Shown piece by piece: positions 1 through 5,035 of a DNA stretch of 5,035 nt. This DNA comes from Bacteroidales bacterium (GTDB lineage: Bacteria > Bacteroidota > Bacteroidia > Bacteroidales > WCHB1-69), in assembly GCA_031254735.1 (NCBI GenBank), contig JAIRTU010000164.1, positions 1 through 5,035 on the forward strand, read 5' to 3'. The translations under genes and the position numbers were made by a program. Below the pieces are notes generated by a model, which saw only the letters and a program-made list of their open reading frames with translations, was not told where the DNA came from and made no database searches. The stretch's first letter is position 1, and each line of letters begins with the position of its first letter.

Positions 1-1
1 C

Positions 2-1030
2 TGCCAATCAGCTGCTCCGCCTGTTCTTTCAGAAGATGCATTTTATCATGTCTTTGACACTGTTCCTGTGTATGTTCCCTGTAGTGCGGTAAATGCATAC
101 CAAACCGCTGATTATTGGAATACATTTAGCCATTTTGTTGGCATGCCCGATACAACGTATATTTTCGATACGGTTTGCTATGGCGAGATATATAGAGAAA
201 ATGGATTTGTTATAGACCAAGGCTCCGGTATTTATTACCGCACCCAAATAACGGCAAATAATTGTGACAGTATTATTTGTATAACACTTTCAGTATATGA
301 TTCTGTTCGTTTTACTGCTTACGCTGCCACTGTCTGTGAGGGGAATACGTATTCGGATAATAATTTTACAAATTTAACACAGGGAGGTGTTTATTATGAT
401 ACCTTGCAAAATATCAATGGCTGCGACAGTATTATTTGTTTAAATCTTTCAGTATATGATTCCGTTCCATTCACTGTCTGTTCGTCAACTGTATGCTATG
501 GCAACGCCTATTCGGATAATAATTTTACGAACTTAACGCAGGAAGGCGTTTATTATGATACCTTACAAAATATCAATGGCTGCGACAGTATTATTGAATT
601 GACATTAATTGTAAATCCAATTTATTTTGTTCCGGATACGGCAGCAATTAATCCGGGAGAAGTATATAATTTTAACGGTAAAATTTTAACTTTAGCAGGT
701 ATTTATTATGATACCTTGCAAACAATTTATGGTTGCGACAGTATTATTGAATTGGATTTGACGTATGAAACATCAACAATAGAAACAGAAAAAACAGAAA
801 AAATCAGAGTTTATCCCAACCCAACCACCGGGCAATTGACCATTGAAAATAAACAGCTAACAATCAACGCTATAGAAATAGTGGATGTTATGGGTAAAAA
901 TGTTTACTTATCCGCTCGTCCCATTATTCACTCGCCTGCCATAGACGTCTCTTACCTGCCTGTCGGTATCTATTACTTGCGGATAACAACAGAAACAGGA
1001 ATCATTACACAAAAAATAATAAAGTATTAA
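2..1030 (+). CDS. T9SS-sorted surface protein with BspA-like LRR end and CDSII repeats (5' partial)
   Basis: The frame is open from the window edge, so the real start lies upstream; 342 codons are visible. The first ~45 residues (APPVLSEDAF, then VYVPCSAVNAYQTADYW) resemble the end of a BspA-type leucine-rich repeat (LRR_5) region in Bacteroidota surface proteins. Four repeats follow (bases 170-769), each built as TVCxGxxY, a GVYYDTLQ strand and NGCDSII. The last ~80 residues are a typical T9SS type A sorting domain: RVYPNPTTGQLTIE, then IEIVDVMGK, YLPVGIYYLRI and a basic TQKIIKY end. From family knowledge, the protein should cross the inner membrane by Sec, cross the outer membrane by T9SS, lose this tail and be anchored at the surface or released. 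The ligand is unknown, and adhesion is only inferred. A GTG at 68 is in frame but inside the domain, so it is not the start. The stop is 11 bases before the next ORF. Confidence 0.9.
   Translation, partial: CQSAAPPVLSEDAFYHVFDTVPVYVPCSAVNAYQTADYWNTFSHFVGMPDTTYIFDTVCYGEIYRENGFVIDQGSGIYYRTQITANNCDSIICITLSVYDSVRFTAYAATVCEGNTYSDNNFTNLTQGGVYYDTLQNINGCDSIICLNLSVYDSVPFTVCSSTVCYGNAYSDNNFTNLTQEGVYYDTLQNINGCDSIIELTLIVNPIYFVPDTAAINPGEVYNFNGKILTLAGIYYDTLQTIYGCDSIIELDLTYETSTIETEKTEKIRVYPNPTTGQLTIENKQLTINAIEIVDVMGKNVYLSARPIIHSPAIDVSYLPVGIYYLRITTETGIITQKIIKY
170..769 (+). repeat. Four tandem ~50-codon CDSII repeats within the surface protein
   Basis: The Cys codon of the CDSII motif falls at 263, 422, 581 and 734, giving periods of 159, 159 and 153 bases. 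Units start near 170, 329, 488 and 644. Units 2 and 3 are the closest: over 87 bases (350-436 against 509-595) I count 6 mismatches, 5 of them synonymous (the other changes Gly to Glu). Unit 1 is more diverged. Unit 4 has lost the first Cys (AINPGE in place of TVCYGN) and differs in length. Units 1-3 keep two Cys each, which could pair in a disulfide outside the cell. Repeats with GCDSI are common in Bacteroidota T9SS cargo as stalk-like beta modules. Confidence 0.9.
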
Positions 1031-1041
1031 CTTAAAATAAA

Positions 1042-1341
1042 ATGGACATGAAAAAAGTATGTATTGGTTTATTGACACTCCTGTTTGTTGCAGGAATGAA
1101 AGCTCAAAAACAAACGCCGTATTACTATTATTACAAAGGCGAAAATTTACATACGGAGTATGCTTTTTTATCGGTAAAAGAGCAGCAATTGCCCGACAGT
1201 ATCAACAAACGGAATATTAGCACAAGTGCGTTACGTTCTGATAATGTTGCAAAAAAGCAGTTTCAAACAGGAAATATCTCCGCAACCAACAATATATTTC
1301 TGCGTAAAGAAAAAAGTTGTAACTTTGCAGCGGAAAAATAA
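1042..1341 (+). CDS. Short exported protein, probably the 5' remnant of a larger T9SS cargo gene
   Basis: This 99-codon ORF begins MDMKKVCIG and has a clear signal peptide: a Lys pair, the hydrophobic stretch VCIGLLTLLFVAGM, then KAQ as a likely signal peptidase I site. The second ATG (1048) is an equally good start. The mature part opens TPYYYYYKGENLHTEYAF and continues LPDSINKRNISTSALRSD. From memory this resembles the N-terminus of much longer Bacteroidota secreted proteins that start with a 'YYYYKGE' segment; I could not check this by search. After about residue 75 the sequence stops looking like a domain and ends in a basic tail, and the last ~15 codons overlap the likely tRNA promoter. 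I infer a deletion that left the 5' end of a gene. A genuine small exported protein remains possible. It lies 11 bases after the surface-protein gene and could be cotranscribed with it. Confidence 0.5.
   Translation: MDMKKVCIGLLTLLFVAGMKAQKQTPYYYYYKGENLHTEYAFLSVKEQQLPDSINKRNISTSALRSDNVAKKQFQTGNISATNNIFLRKEKSCNFAAEK
1297..1327 (+). promoter_or_regulatory. Likely Bacteroidota-type promoter of the tRNA-Ala gene
   Basis: TAACTTTG at 1320-1327 matches the Bacteroidota -7 consensus TAnnTTTG. TTTC at 1297-1300 is one base from the -33 TTTG box, with a 19-base spacer. A start about 7 bases after the -7 box would lie near 1334, just ahead of the tRNA 5' end at 1342. The promoter sits inside the last codons of the short secretory ORF, which supports the view that this ORF's 3' end is not native coding sequence. 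Confidence 0.65.
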
Positions 1342-1418
1342 GGGGCATTAGCTCAGTCGGCTAGAGCGTTTGACCGGCAGTCAAAAGGTCACCGGTTCGA
1401 CTCCGGTATGCTCCACCA
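1342..1418 (+). tRNA. tRNA-Ala (anticodon GGC), with C33
   Basis: The full 77-base cloverleaf can be folded by eye: acceptor GGGGCAT/ATGCTCC, D stem GCTC/GAGC (1351-1354, 1364-1367), anticodon stem TTTGA/TCAAA (1369-1373, 1381-1385), variable loop AGGTC, T arm ACCGG-TTCGACT-CCGGT (1391-1407), discriminator A at 1415 and an encoded CCA at 1416-1418. The anticodon GGC (1376-1378) reads alanine GCC and GCU codons. Pair G3-U70 is the classic alanyl-tRNA synthetase identity element and A73 also fits alanine. The odd point is the loop CCGGCAG: base 33 (1375) is C, where nearly all elongator tRNAs have U. All stems are paired, so the gene otherwise looks functional. Its 5' end touches the stop codon of the preceding ORF. 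Confidence 0.93.
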
Positions 1419-1426
1419 ACCCTTGA

Positions 1427-1461
1427 AAAACAGCCTGTTAAACATCAAAACAGGCTGTTTT
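1427..1461 (+). terminator. Intrinsic terminator after tRNA-Ala
   Basis: A perfect 13-base inverted repeat (AAAACAGCCTGTT at 1427-1439, AACAGGCTGTTTT at 1449-1461) encloses a 9-base loop and ends in four T. It starts 9 bases after the tRNA CCA, so it most likely ends the tRNA transcript and any read-through from the genes upstream. The T run is short and lies partly in the stem. Confidence 0.85.
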
Positions 1462-1576
1462 GGCAGGGAAATCGGAACATTGTTTTTTTCTTTGCCCGGA
1501 AAACAAATTATTGAAAATCATCTGTTTTCGTTTTATCAACGTATATTTGTATTTCTCTTCGCGTCCCTTTTGTTTG

Positions 1577-1638
1577 AAAAAAATATCGAAAAAAAACAAA
1601 AAAACGCTTGCATATCTCCGAAAAATGTGGTATCTTTG
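1577..1638 (+). promoter_or_regulatory. Distal vWA promoter with phased A-tracts
   Basis: The -7 box TATCTTTG (1631-1638) matches TAnnTTTG, and TTG at 1608-1610 serves as the -33 box with a 20-base spacer. Directly upstream are three A-tracts of 7, 8 and 7 bases starting at 1577, 1589 and 1598. That is close to one helical turn apart, the pattern expected for bent DNA or an UP-like element. The start would be near 1645, leaving a leader of about 140 bases before the vWA ATG. Confidence 0.6.
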
Positions 1639-1757
1639 TAAGATCGGCATGCGTGTTTTTGCCGGTAATGCAACGAAAAAGCGTCATTCACTATTTCTGC
1701 TTTCTGCATTATTCACCAATTTTTCATCACACAAGCAAGGTTATTGCAGAAAAATAG

Positions 1758-1765
1758 TACCTTTG
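1758..1765 (+). promoter_or_regulatory. Proximal vWA promoter -7 box
   Basis: TACCTTTG matches TAnnTTTG and lies in a GAAAAATAG-TACCTTTGCA context like that of many Bacteroidales promoters. Transcription would begin near 1772, only about 15 bases before the ATG at 1787. I see no good -33 box at 19-21 bases; the nearest TTG (1744-1746) is too close. Confidence 0.5.
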
Positions 1766-1786
1766 CACAAAATAATAAAAAAGAAC

Positions 1787-3178
1787 ATGATCTTTCGGAA
1801 AATTATTTGCTTATGGTTGTTTTTTCTGTTGGCGGGGCAACTCTCCGCTCAAACAAGAGAAAATGTCCGAACGTTTTCAGACGAGCCTTTAACACGTATC
1901 CTGTTTATCTTCGATGCGTCGAACAGCATGTGGGGCGAATGGCAAAGCGATAAGAAAATATTTATCGCTCATCGGGTGCTGTCTAAAATGGTGGACAGTC
2001 TGGAAAATTTTTCCAATGTGCAGCTTGCTCTTCGTGTGTATGGTCATCAAAAAGATTATCAATCGTACGATTGCAACGATACCAAATTGGAGGTTCCTTT
2101 TGCCCCTAATAATTTCCGGAAAATCAAACAAAAACTAAATTCCATTTATCCCAAAGGCACTACGCCTATCGGGTTGTCGTTGCAGGCGTCGGAGCATGAT
2201 TTTCCGCCCTGTGCCAACTGTCGGAATATTATCATTCTGATCACCGACGGCATAGAAGAATGCAAAAGCGACCCCTGCGAAGTGTCGCAAGCCCTGCAAA
2301 GAAAAGGAATTATATTAAAACCTTTTATCATCGGTATCGGCGATGATTTCAGTCTGAATTTAGACTGTGCGGGAATATACGTGGACGCAAGCAGCGAAAT
2401 AGCGTTCGACAATGCAATGGATATTGTTATTCAACAGATATTCAACAAAACAACTTGTCAGATAAACCTTTTAGACAGTGCAGGTCGCCCCACCGAAACC
2501 AATGTGAACATGACCTTTTTTAATGCGGAAACCAAAAAAGCCGTTCATCAGTATATCCACACCATGAACCCCAGAGGATTTCCCGATACATTATATATAA
2601 ATGCCATGCCCGAATACGCCCTGAAAATCCATACGCTTCCGCCTGTTGTAAAAGAAGGGATAAAACTTGTTCCGGGCATACACAATGTGTTTGCCGTAGA
2701 TGTTCCGCAAGGAAATCTTTTGGTAAAATCTTCCTCTAAAAACAGTCGATACCTGAGCAACCCCGTTGTTGTTCGCCAAGCCGACCATTCGGAGATATTG
2801 AATGTCCAATATTTTAATGTCTCGGACAAATATCTGACCGGCAAATACGATCTGGAAGTACTGTGTCTTCCAAGAGTAACGGTTAAAGATGTGCGGATAA
2901 GTCAAAGTTATACCACGGAAGTCAAAATTCCTAATCCGGGAACGGCTGTCATTCGGAAAAACGATGTGGGATACGGCAGCCTGTATGTTACCCGCAACGG
3001 CAAAGACGAATGGATATACAACCTTCGCAACGACGACACACAGGAATCTATCCTGCTGCAACCCGGCAACTATCGGGTTGTTTTCCGCAAAAAACAATCG
3101 TATCAAACCATTCATACCCACGAACAAACTTTTGTGATTAAATCGGATATGACAACCACTGTTAATATTCCCAAATAA
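1787..3178 (+). CDS. Exported vWA-domain protein with tandem C-terminal beta modules
   Basis: 463 residues. The ATG at 1787 is chosen because it opens a clean signal peptide (MIFRK, hydrophobic core, GQLSA before Q22) just after a -7 box and an A-rich start region; the frame is open further upstream but non-coding there. Residues ~36-220 form a von Willebrand A domain with a complete MIDAS metal site: DASNS (D43, S45, S47), T125/T126 in KGTTPIG and D154 in LITDG. Cysteines at 96, 142, 145, 159, 164 and 194 suggest disulfides in an exported domain, and EECKSDPC after the LITDG Asp is familiar from bacterial vWA proteins. Residues ~305-382 and ~383-462 look like duplicated beta modules, each ending TTxVxIP. 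There is no lipobox, transmembrane helix or T9SS tail, so a periplasmic location is likely. vWA domains bind protein partners through a divalent metal; the partner is unknown, and neighbours give no hint. No enzyme motif is seen. Confidence 0.87.
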   Translation: MIFRKIICLWLFFLLAGQLSAQTRENVRTFSDEPLTRILFIFDASNSMWGEWQSDKKIFIAHRVLSKMVDSLENFSNVQLALRVYGHQKDYQSYDCNDTKLEVPFAPNNFRKIKQKLNSIYPKGTTPIGLSLQASEHDFPPCANCRNIIILITDGIEECKSDPCEVSQALQRKGIILKPFIIGIGDDFSLNLDCAGIYVDASSEIAFDNAMDIVIQQIFNKTTCQINLLDSAGRPTETNVNMTFFNAETKKAVHQYIHTMNPRGFPDTLYINAMPEYALKIHTLPPVVKEGIKLVPGIHNVFAVDVPQGNLLVKSSSKNSRYLSNPVVVRQADHSEILNVQYFNVSDKYLTGKYDLEVLCLPRVTVKDVRISQSYTTEVKIPNPGTAVIRKNDVGYGSLYVTRNGKDEWIYNLRNDDTQESILLQPGNYRVVFRKKQSYQTIHTHEQTFVIKSDMTTTVNIPK

Positions 3179-3291
3179 TGGCAAACCGTTTACGACAAAT
3201 ACAATCGGGTGTTGCAGCGGAAAAAATCTCCCGAAACAATCTCGAACAATAAACATATATTATCTTCTTTAACGATTAACAAATTATAATA

Positions 3292-4710
3292 ATGCGAAGA
3301 AAAAACAGAGCGGAACTCATCATCGAAAATCTGGAAATAATCGAAGCCGGCTCGGAAGGCGTCAGCTTGGGAAAATACGAAGACCGCGTTGTCTTTGTCC
3401 CCTGTGTTGTTCCGGGAGATGTTATCGATGCACAGGTTATCAAGCGGAAAAAATCGTTTTATCAGGCAAGAGCCGTCAATATTCATCGTTATTCCGCCAA
3501 CAGAGCAGACCCTCCGTGTACGCATTTCGGAGTTTGCGGCGGCTGCAAATGGCAAAACATGCTCTACGAAACACAGCTGTTTTACAAACGCAAACAGGTT
3601 ATCGACAACTTCCAACGTATCGGCAAGTTCGACTTTTCGGAAGTACTGCCCATTCTGCCTTCGGAAGATATTTTTGCCTATCGCAACAAGGTGGAATATA
3701 CGTTCTCGAACAAACGATGGCTGCAAAAAGAAGAAATGCCCGACGCCGACGCCGGACGTATCAACACCTGTGGATTGGGGTTTCATCTTCAAGGCATGTT
3801 CGACAAGGTGTTGGATATTCAGCATTGTTATCTGCACGATGATTTGGGCAATGAAATACGGAATGCCGTCAAAGAATACGCTGTGGAACATGCTGTTTCG
3901 TTTTGGAACACACGCTCTCAGGAGGGATTGCTTCGCAATTTGATTATCCGCAATTCTACATGCGGCGATGTGATGTTGATACTTGTCTTCACCGCTCTTG
4001 TTGCAGAAACCAAAGCCTTGCTGACTTTTATTGCAGATAAATTTCCGCAGATTACGTCTTTATTATATGTGATAAATACCAAGATGAACGATTCTGTTGC
4101 CGACCTGCAAACGCATGTCTTCAAAGGAAAAGACTTTATGACAGAGAAAATGAACGACCTCACGTTCAAAGTGTCGCCTTTGGCATTTTACCAAACCAAC
4201 GCCAAACAAGCCTTGAAACTCTACGAAGCTACCGCCCGTTTGGCAGATGTGAAGCGTTCGCAAACCGTTTACGACCTGTATACCGGCACAGGAACGATTG
4301 CTTTGTTTGTGGCAAAAAACGCCCGAAAGGTTGTCGGGATAGAATATGTTGCGTCCGCCATTGAGAATGCAAGAGAAAACGCCGCTTTGAACAATATTTC
4401 CAATGCCGATTTCTTTGTTGGAGATATGGCAAAAATCTTCACCGACAGTTTTATTGAAGAAAACGGAAAACCCGACGTCATCATCGCCGACCCGCCACGA
4501 ATGGGCATGCACCCCAAAGTGGTAGAACAGATTTTGAATATTTCTCCCGAACGGATAGTCTATGTGAGTTGCAATCCCGCTACGCAGGCGCGAGATATTG
4601 CCCTGTTGACCGAGAAATACAAAGTTACCGCCGTGCAGCCTGTCGACATGTTCCCGCACACGCACCATGTAGAAAACATCGCCCTGCTGGAAAGAATAGG
4701 TAATGAGTGA
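3292..4710 (+). CDS. rlmD: 23S rRNA (uracil-C5)-methyltransferase RlmD (RumA/TrmA family)
   Basis: 472 residues, somewhat longer than E. coli RlmD (433). The family transfers a methyl group from S-adenosylmethionine to C5 of a uridine in 23S rRNA (U1939 in E. coli) in the cytoplasm. Domains in order: an N-terminal TRAM RNA-binding domain (~1-65, with GEGVSLGK-like SEGVSLGKYEDRVVFVPCVVPG split across residues 21-42); a 4Fe-4S site of C76, C82, C85 (CTHFGVCGGC) and distal C179 (IQHC); a substrate region; FYQTNAKQ (299-306), the FxQxN-type motif; SAM motif I DLYTGTGTIALF (328-339); DPPRMG (400-405); the nucleophile C427 in YVSCNPAT; and E461 in HHVENIALL as the likely base. All key residues are present. 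The ATG at 3292 has an AT-rich leader with no Shine-Dalgarno site and fits the TRAM start. No clear promoter is seen in the 113-base gap after the vWA gene, so read-through from it is possible. RlmD against the paralogues RlmC/TrmA is inferred from the TRAM domain and Fe-S site. Confidence 0.93.
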   Translation: MRRKNRAELIIENLEIIEAGSEGVSLGKYEDRVVFVPCVVPGDVIDAQVIKRKKSFYQARAVNIHRYSANRADPPCTHFGVCGGCKWQNMLYETQLFYKRKQVIDNFQRIGKFDFSEVLPILPSEDIFAYRNKVEYTFSNKRWLQKEEMPDADAGRINTCGLGFHLQGMFDKVLDIQHCYLHDDLGNEIRNAVKEYAVEHAVSFWNTRSQEGLLRNLIIRNSTCGDVMLILVFTALVAETKALLTFIADKFPQITSLLYVINTKMNDSVADLQTHVFKGKDFMTEKMNDLTFKVSPLAFYQTNAKQALKLYEATARLADVKRSQTVYDLYTGTGTIALFVAKNARKVVGIEYVASAIENARENAALNNISNADFFVGDMAKIFTDSFIEENGKPDVIIADPPRMGMHPKVVEQILNISPERIVYVSCNPATQARDIALLTEKYKVTAVQPVDMFPHTHHVENIALLERIGNE

Positions 4711-4721
4711 TTAACCATTCT

Positions 4722-5035
4722 CTACTCTCCTCCGCTGAACATCAGATAAAAGGCTTTGGTGAGTTCTTTGTATTCGTCGGAATAGTTGCTTTCGGCGTTT
4801 CGGACAGGCAGACTGTCGGTTTGAACGGGCTGTTGTTGGCGGGAAAACCGCAAAAGGGTTCGATTGGCTTTGTGAGACGGAAACGAAAGAATGTGTAAGA
4901 CATGCACACAGAACAAATTGCGGCTTTCGCAACATGCAATAAGTTTCCGAGCATTTTCCGCAGGAAGAATAACGGTAAAACACCCTTTGTCCGACAGGCA
5001 ATAATCGGCACAATAAGCCAAATCGTCCAACGAAA
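4722..5035 (-). CDS. trmN6: TrmN6-like tRNA(Val) adenine-37 N6-methyltransferase, C-terminal part (partial)
   Basis: The gene runs on the minus strand, stops with TAG at 4724-4722 and continues past the right edge; 103 codons are visible. Reading from the edge: SLDDLAYCADYCLSDKG, then CFTVILPAEN (a late strand of the Rossmann methyltransferase fold), VLHILSFPSHKANRTLLRFSR, and an ending with YSDEYKELTKAFYLMF. This matches the C-terminal half of the YfiC/TrmN6 family, where SYKRxLLEF and YSxEYxxLTKDFYL are typical. From family knowledge, these enzymes methylate N6 of A37 in tRNA1(Val). The catalytic NPPY motif and SAM site would lie outside the window, so activity cannot be judged. TTG at 5030 is internal, not the start. 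It converges with rlmD across 11 bases with no strong terminator between. Another class I methyltransferase of similar fold is the main alternative. Confidence 0.78.
   Translation of the reverse strand, partial: SLDDLAYCADYCLSDKGCFTVILPAENARKLIACCESRNLFCVHVLHILSFPSHKANRTLLRFSRQQQPVQTDSLPVRNAESNYSDEYKELTKAFYLMFSGGE

Larger units (their letters stand above)
1462..1786. other. AT-rich intergenic region with promoter boxes, no gene seen
   Basis: No convincing coding region or RNA gene is visible between the tRNA terminator and the vWA start codon. Open frames here are low-complexity Lys/Phe runs without domain features, including the upstream extension of the vWA frame. Three TAnnTTTG boxes occur: TATATTTG at 1542-1549 (no good -33 box), TATCTTTG at 1631-1638 (good -33 box) and TACCTTTG at 1758-1765. 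Three A-tracts lie at 1577-1604. A weak hairpin (CGGCA at 1645-1649, TGCCG at 1660-1664) lies at the expected 5' end of a transcript from the 1631 box. Confidence 0.7.

Noticed and set aside
1325..1338. 14-base repeat TTGCAGCGGAAAAA, also at 3212-3225
   Set aside because: It is short, made of common A-rich sequence, and the second copy is not near a promoter box; chance is a reasonable explanation.
1342..1418. tRNA as an integration (att) site for a mobile element
   Set aside because: No integrase and no second copy of the tRNA 3' end are visible in this window.
1701..1752. Inverted repeat TTTCTGCA / TGCAGAAA as an operator or hairpin upstream of the vWA gene
   Set aside because: It is eight bases with a 36-base loop in AT-rich DNA, too weak to call.
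1460..1786. Upstream extension of the vWA frame by 109 codons
   Set aside because: It is Lys/Phe-rich, crosses the promoter boxes and would bury the signal peptide; the ATG at 1787 gives a proper signal sequence.
2591..3256. Long minus-strand frame opposite the vWA gene (and similar ones at 3190-3891 and 4063-4668)
   Set aside because: These are antisense shadows of strongly supported genes, with no recognisable domain or start context.
4699..4716. Small inverted repeat (GGTAAT / ATTAACC) over the rlmD stop as a bidirectional terminator
   Set aside because: The stem is only six pairs with a bulge, and no T run follows on the rlmD strand.
4707..4898. Plus-strand 63-codon frame after rlmD
   Set aside because: It is antisense to the TrmN6-like gene, whose C-terminal motifs are clear on the minus strand.

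Overview
This window looks like chromosomal DNA from a member of the Bacteroidota, probably the order Bacteroidales. Four features point there: a C-terminal sorting domain of the type IX secretion system (T9SS), 'GCDSII' adhesin-type repeats, TAnnTTTG promoter boxes in the gaps, and A-rich start regions in place of Shine-Dalgarno sites. It appears to hold no phage, transposon, CRISPR array or other mobile element, and most of it is ordinary.

Layout. Bases 2-1030 are the 3' part of a large secreted surface protein: the end of a BspA-like leucine-rich repeat region, four roughly 50-residue repeats, then a T9SS type A sorting domain. Eleven bases later a 99-codon ORF (1042-1341) encodes a signal peptide and a short tail. 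It looks like the 5' remnant of a larger T9SS-type gene. Its stop codon touches the first base of a tRNA-Ala(GGC) gene (1342-1418), whose likely promoter lies inside the ORF's last codons. The tRNA carries C instead of the near-universal U at position 33. A strong hairpin terminator follows (1427-1461). A 325-base gap then holds two or three Bacteroidota-type promoter boxes, one of them behind three phased A-tracts. Next are an exported von Willebrand factor A (vWA) protein with an intact metal site and duplicated beta-rich modules (1787-3178), and the 23S rRNA m5U methyltransferase RlmD (3292-4710). Facing RlmD across 11 bases is the C-terminal part of a TrmN6-like tRNA adenine-N6 methyltransferase on the minus strand (4722 to beyond 5035).

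How the genes relate. The left part (1-1341) is AT-rich cell-surface DNA with a repeat protein and a gene remnant. The right part is housekeeping RNA modification, with more GC and two convergent RNA methyltransferases. The tRNA and its terminator sit between the two. The vWA protein has its own promoters, and nothing in its neighbourhood fixes its role.

Most worth a second look: the C33 tRNA-Ala; the truncated secretory ORF that ends flush with the tRNA and overlaps its promoter; the phased A-tract promoter with a long leader; and the short, coding-like gap 3178-3252. I see no clear sign of an undescribed multi-gene system.
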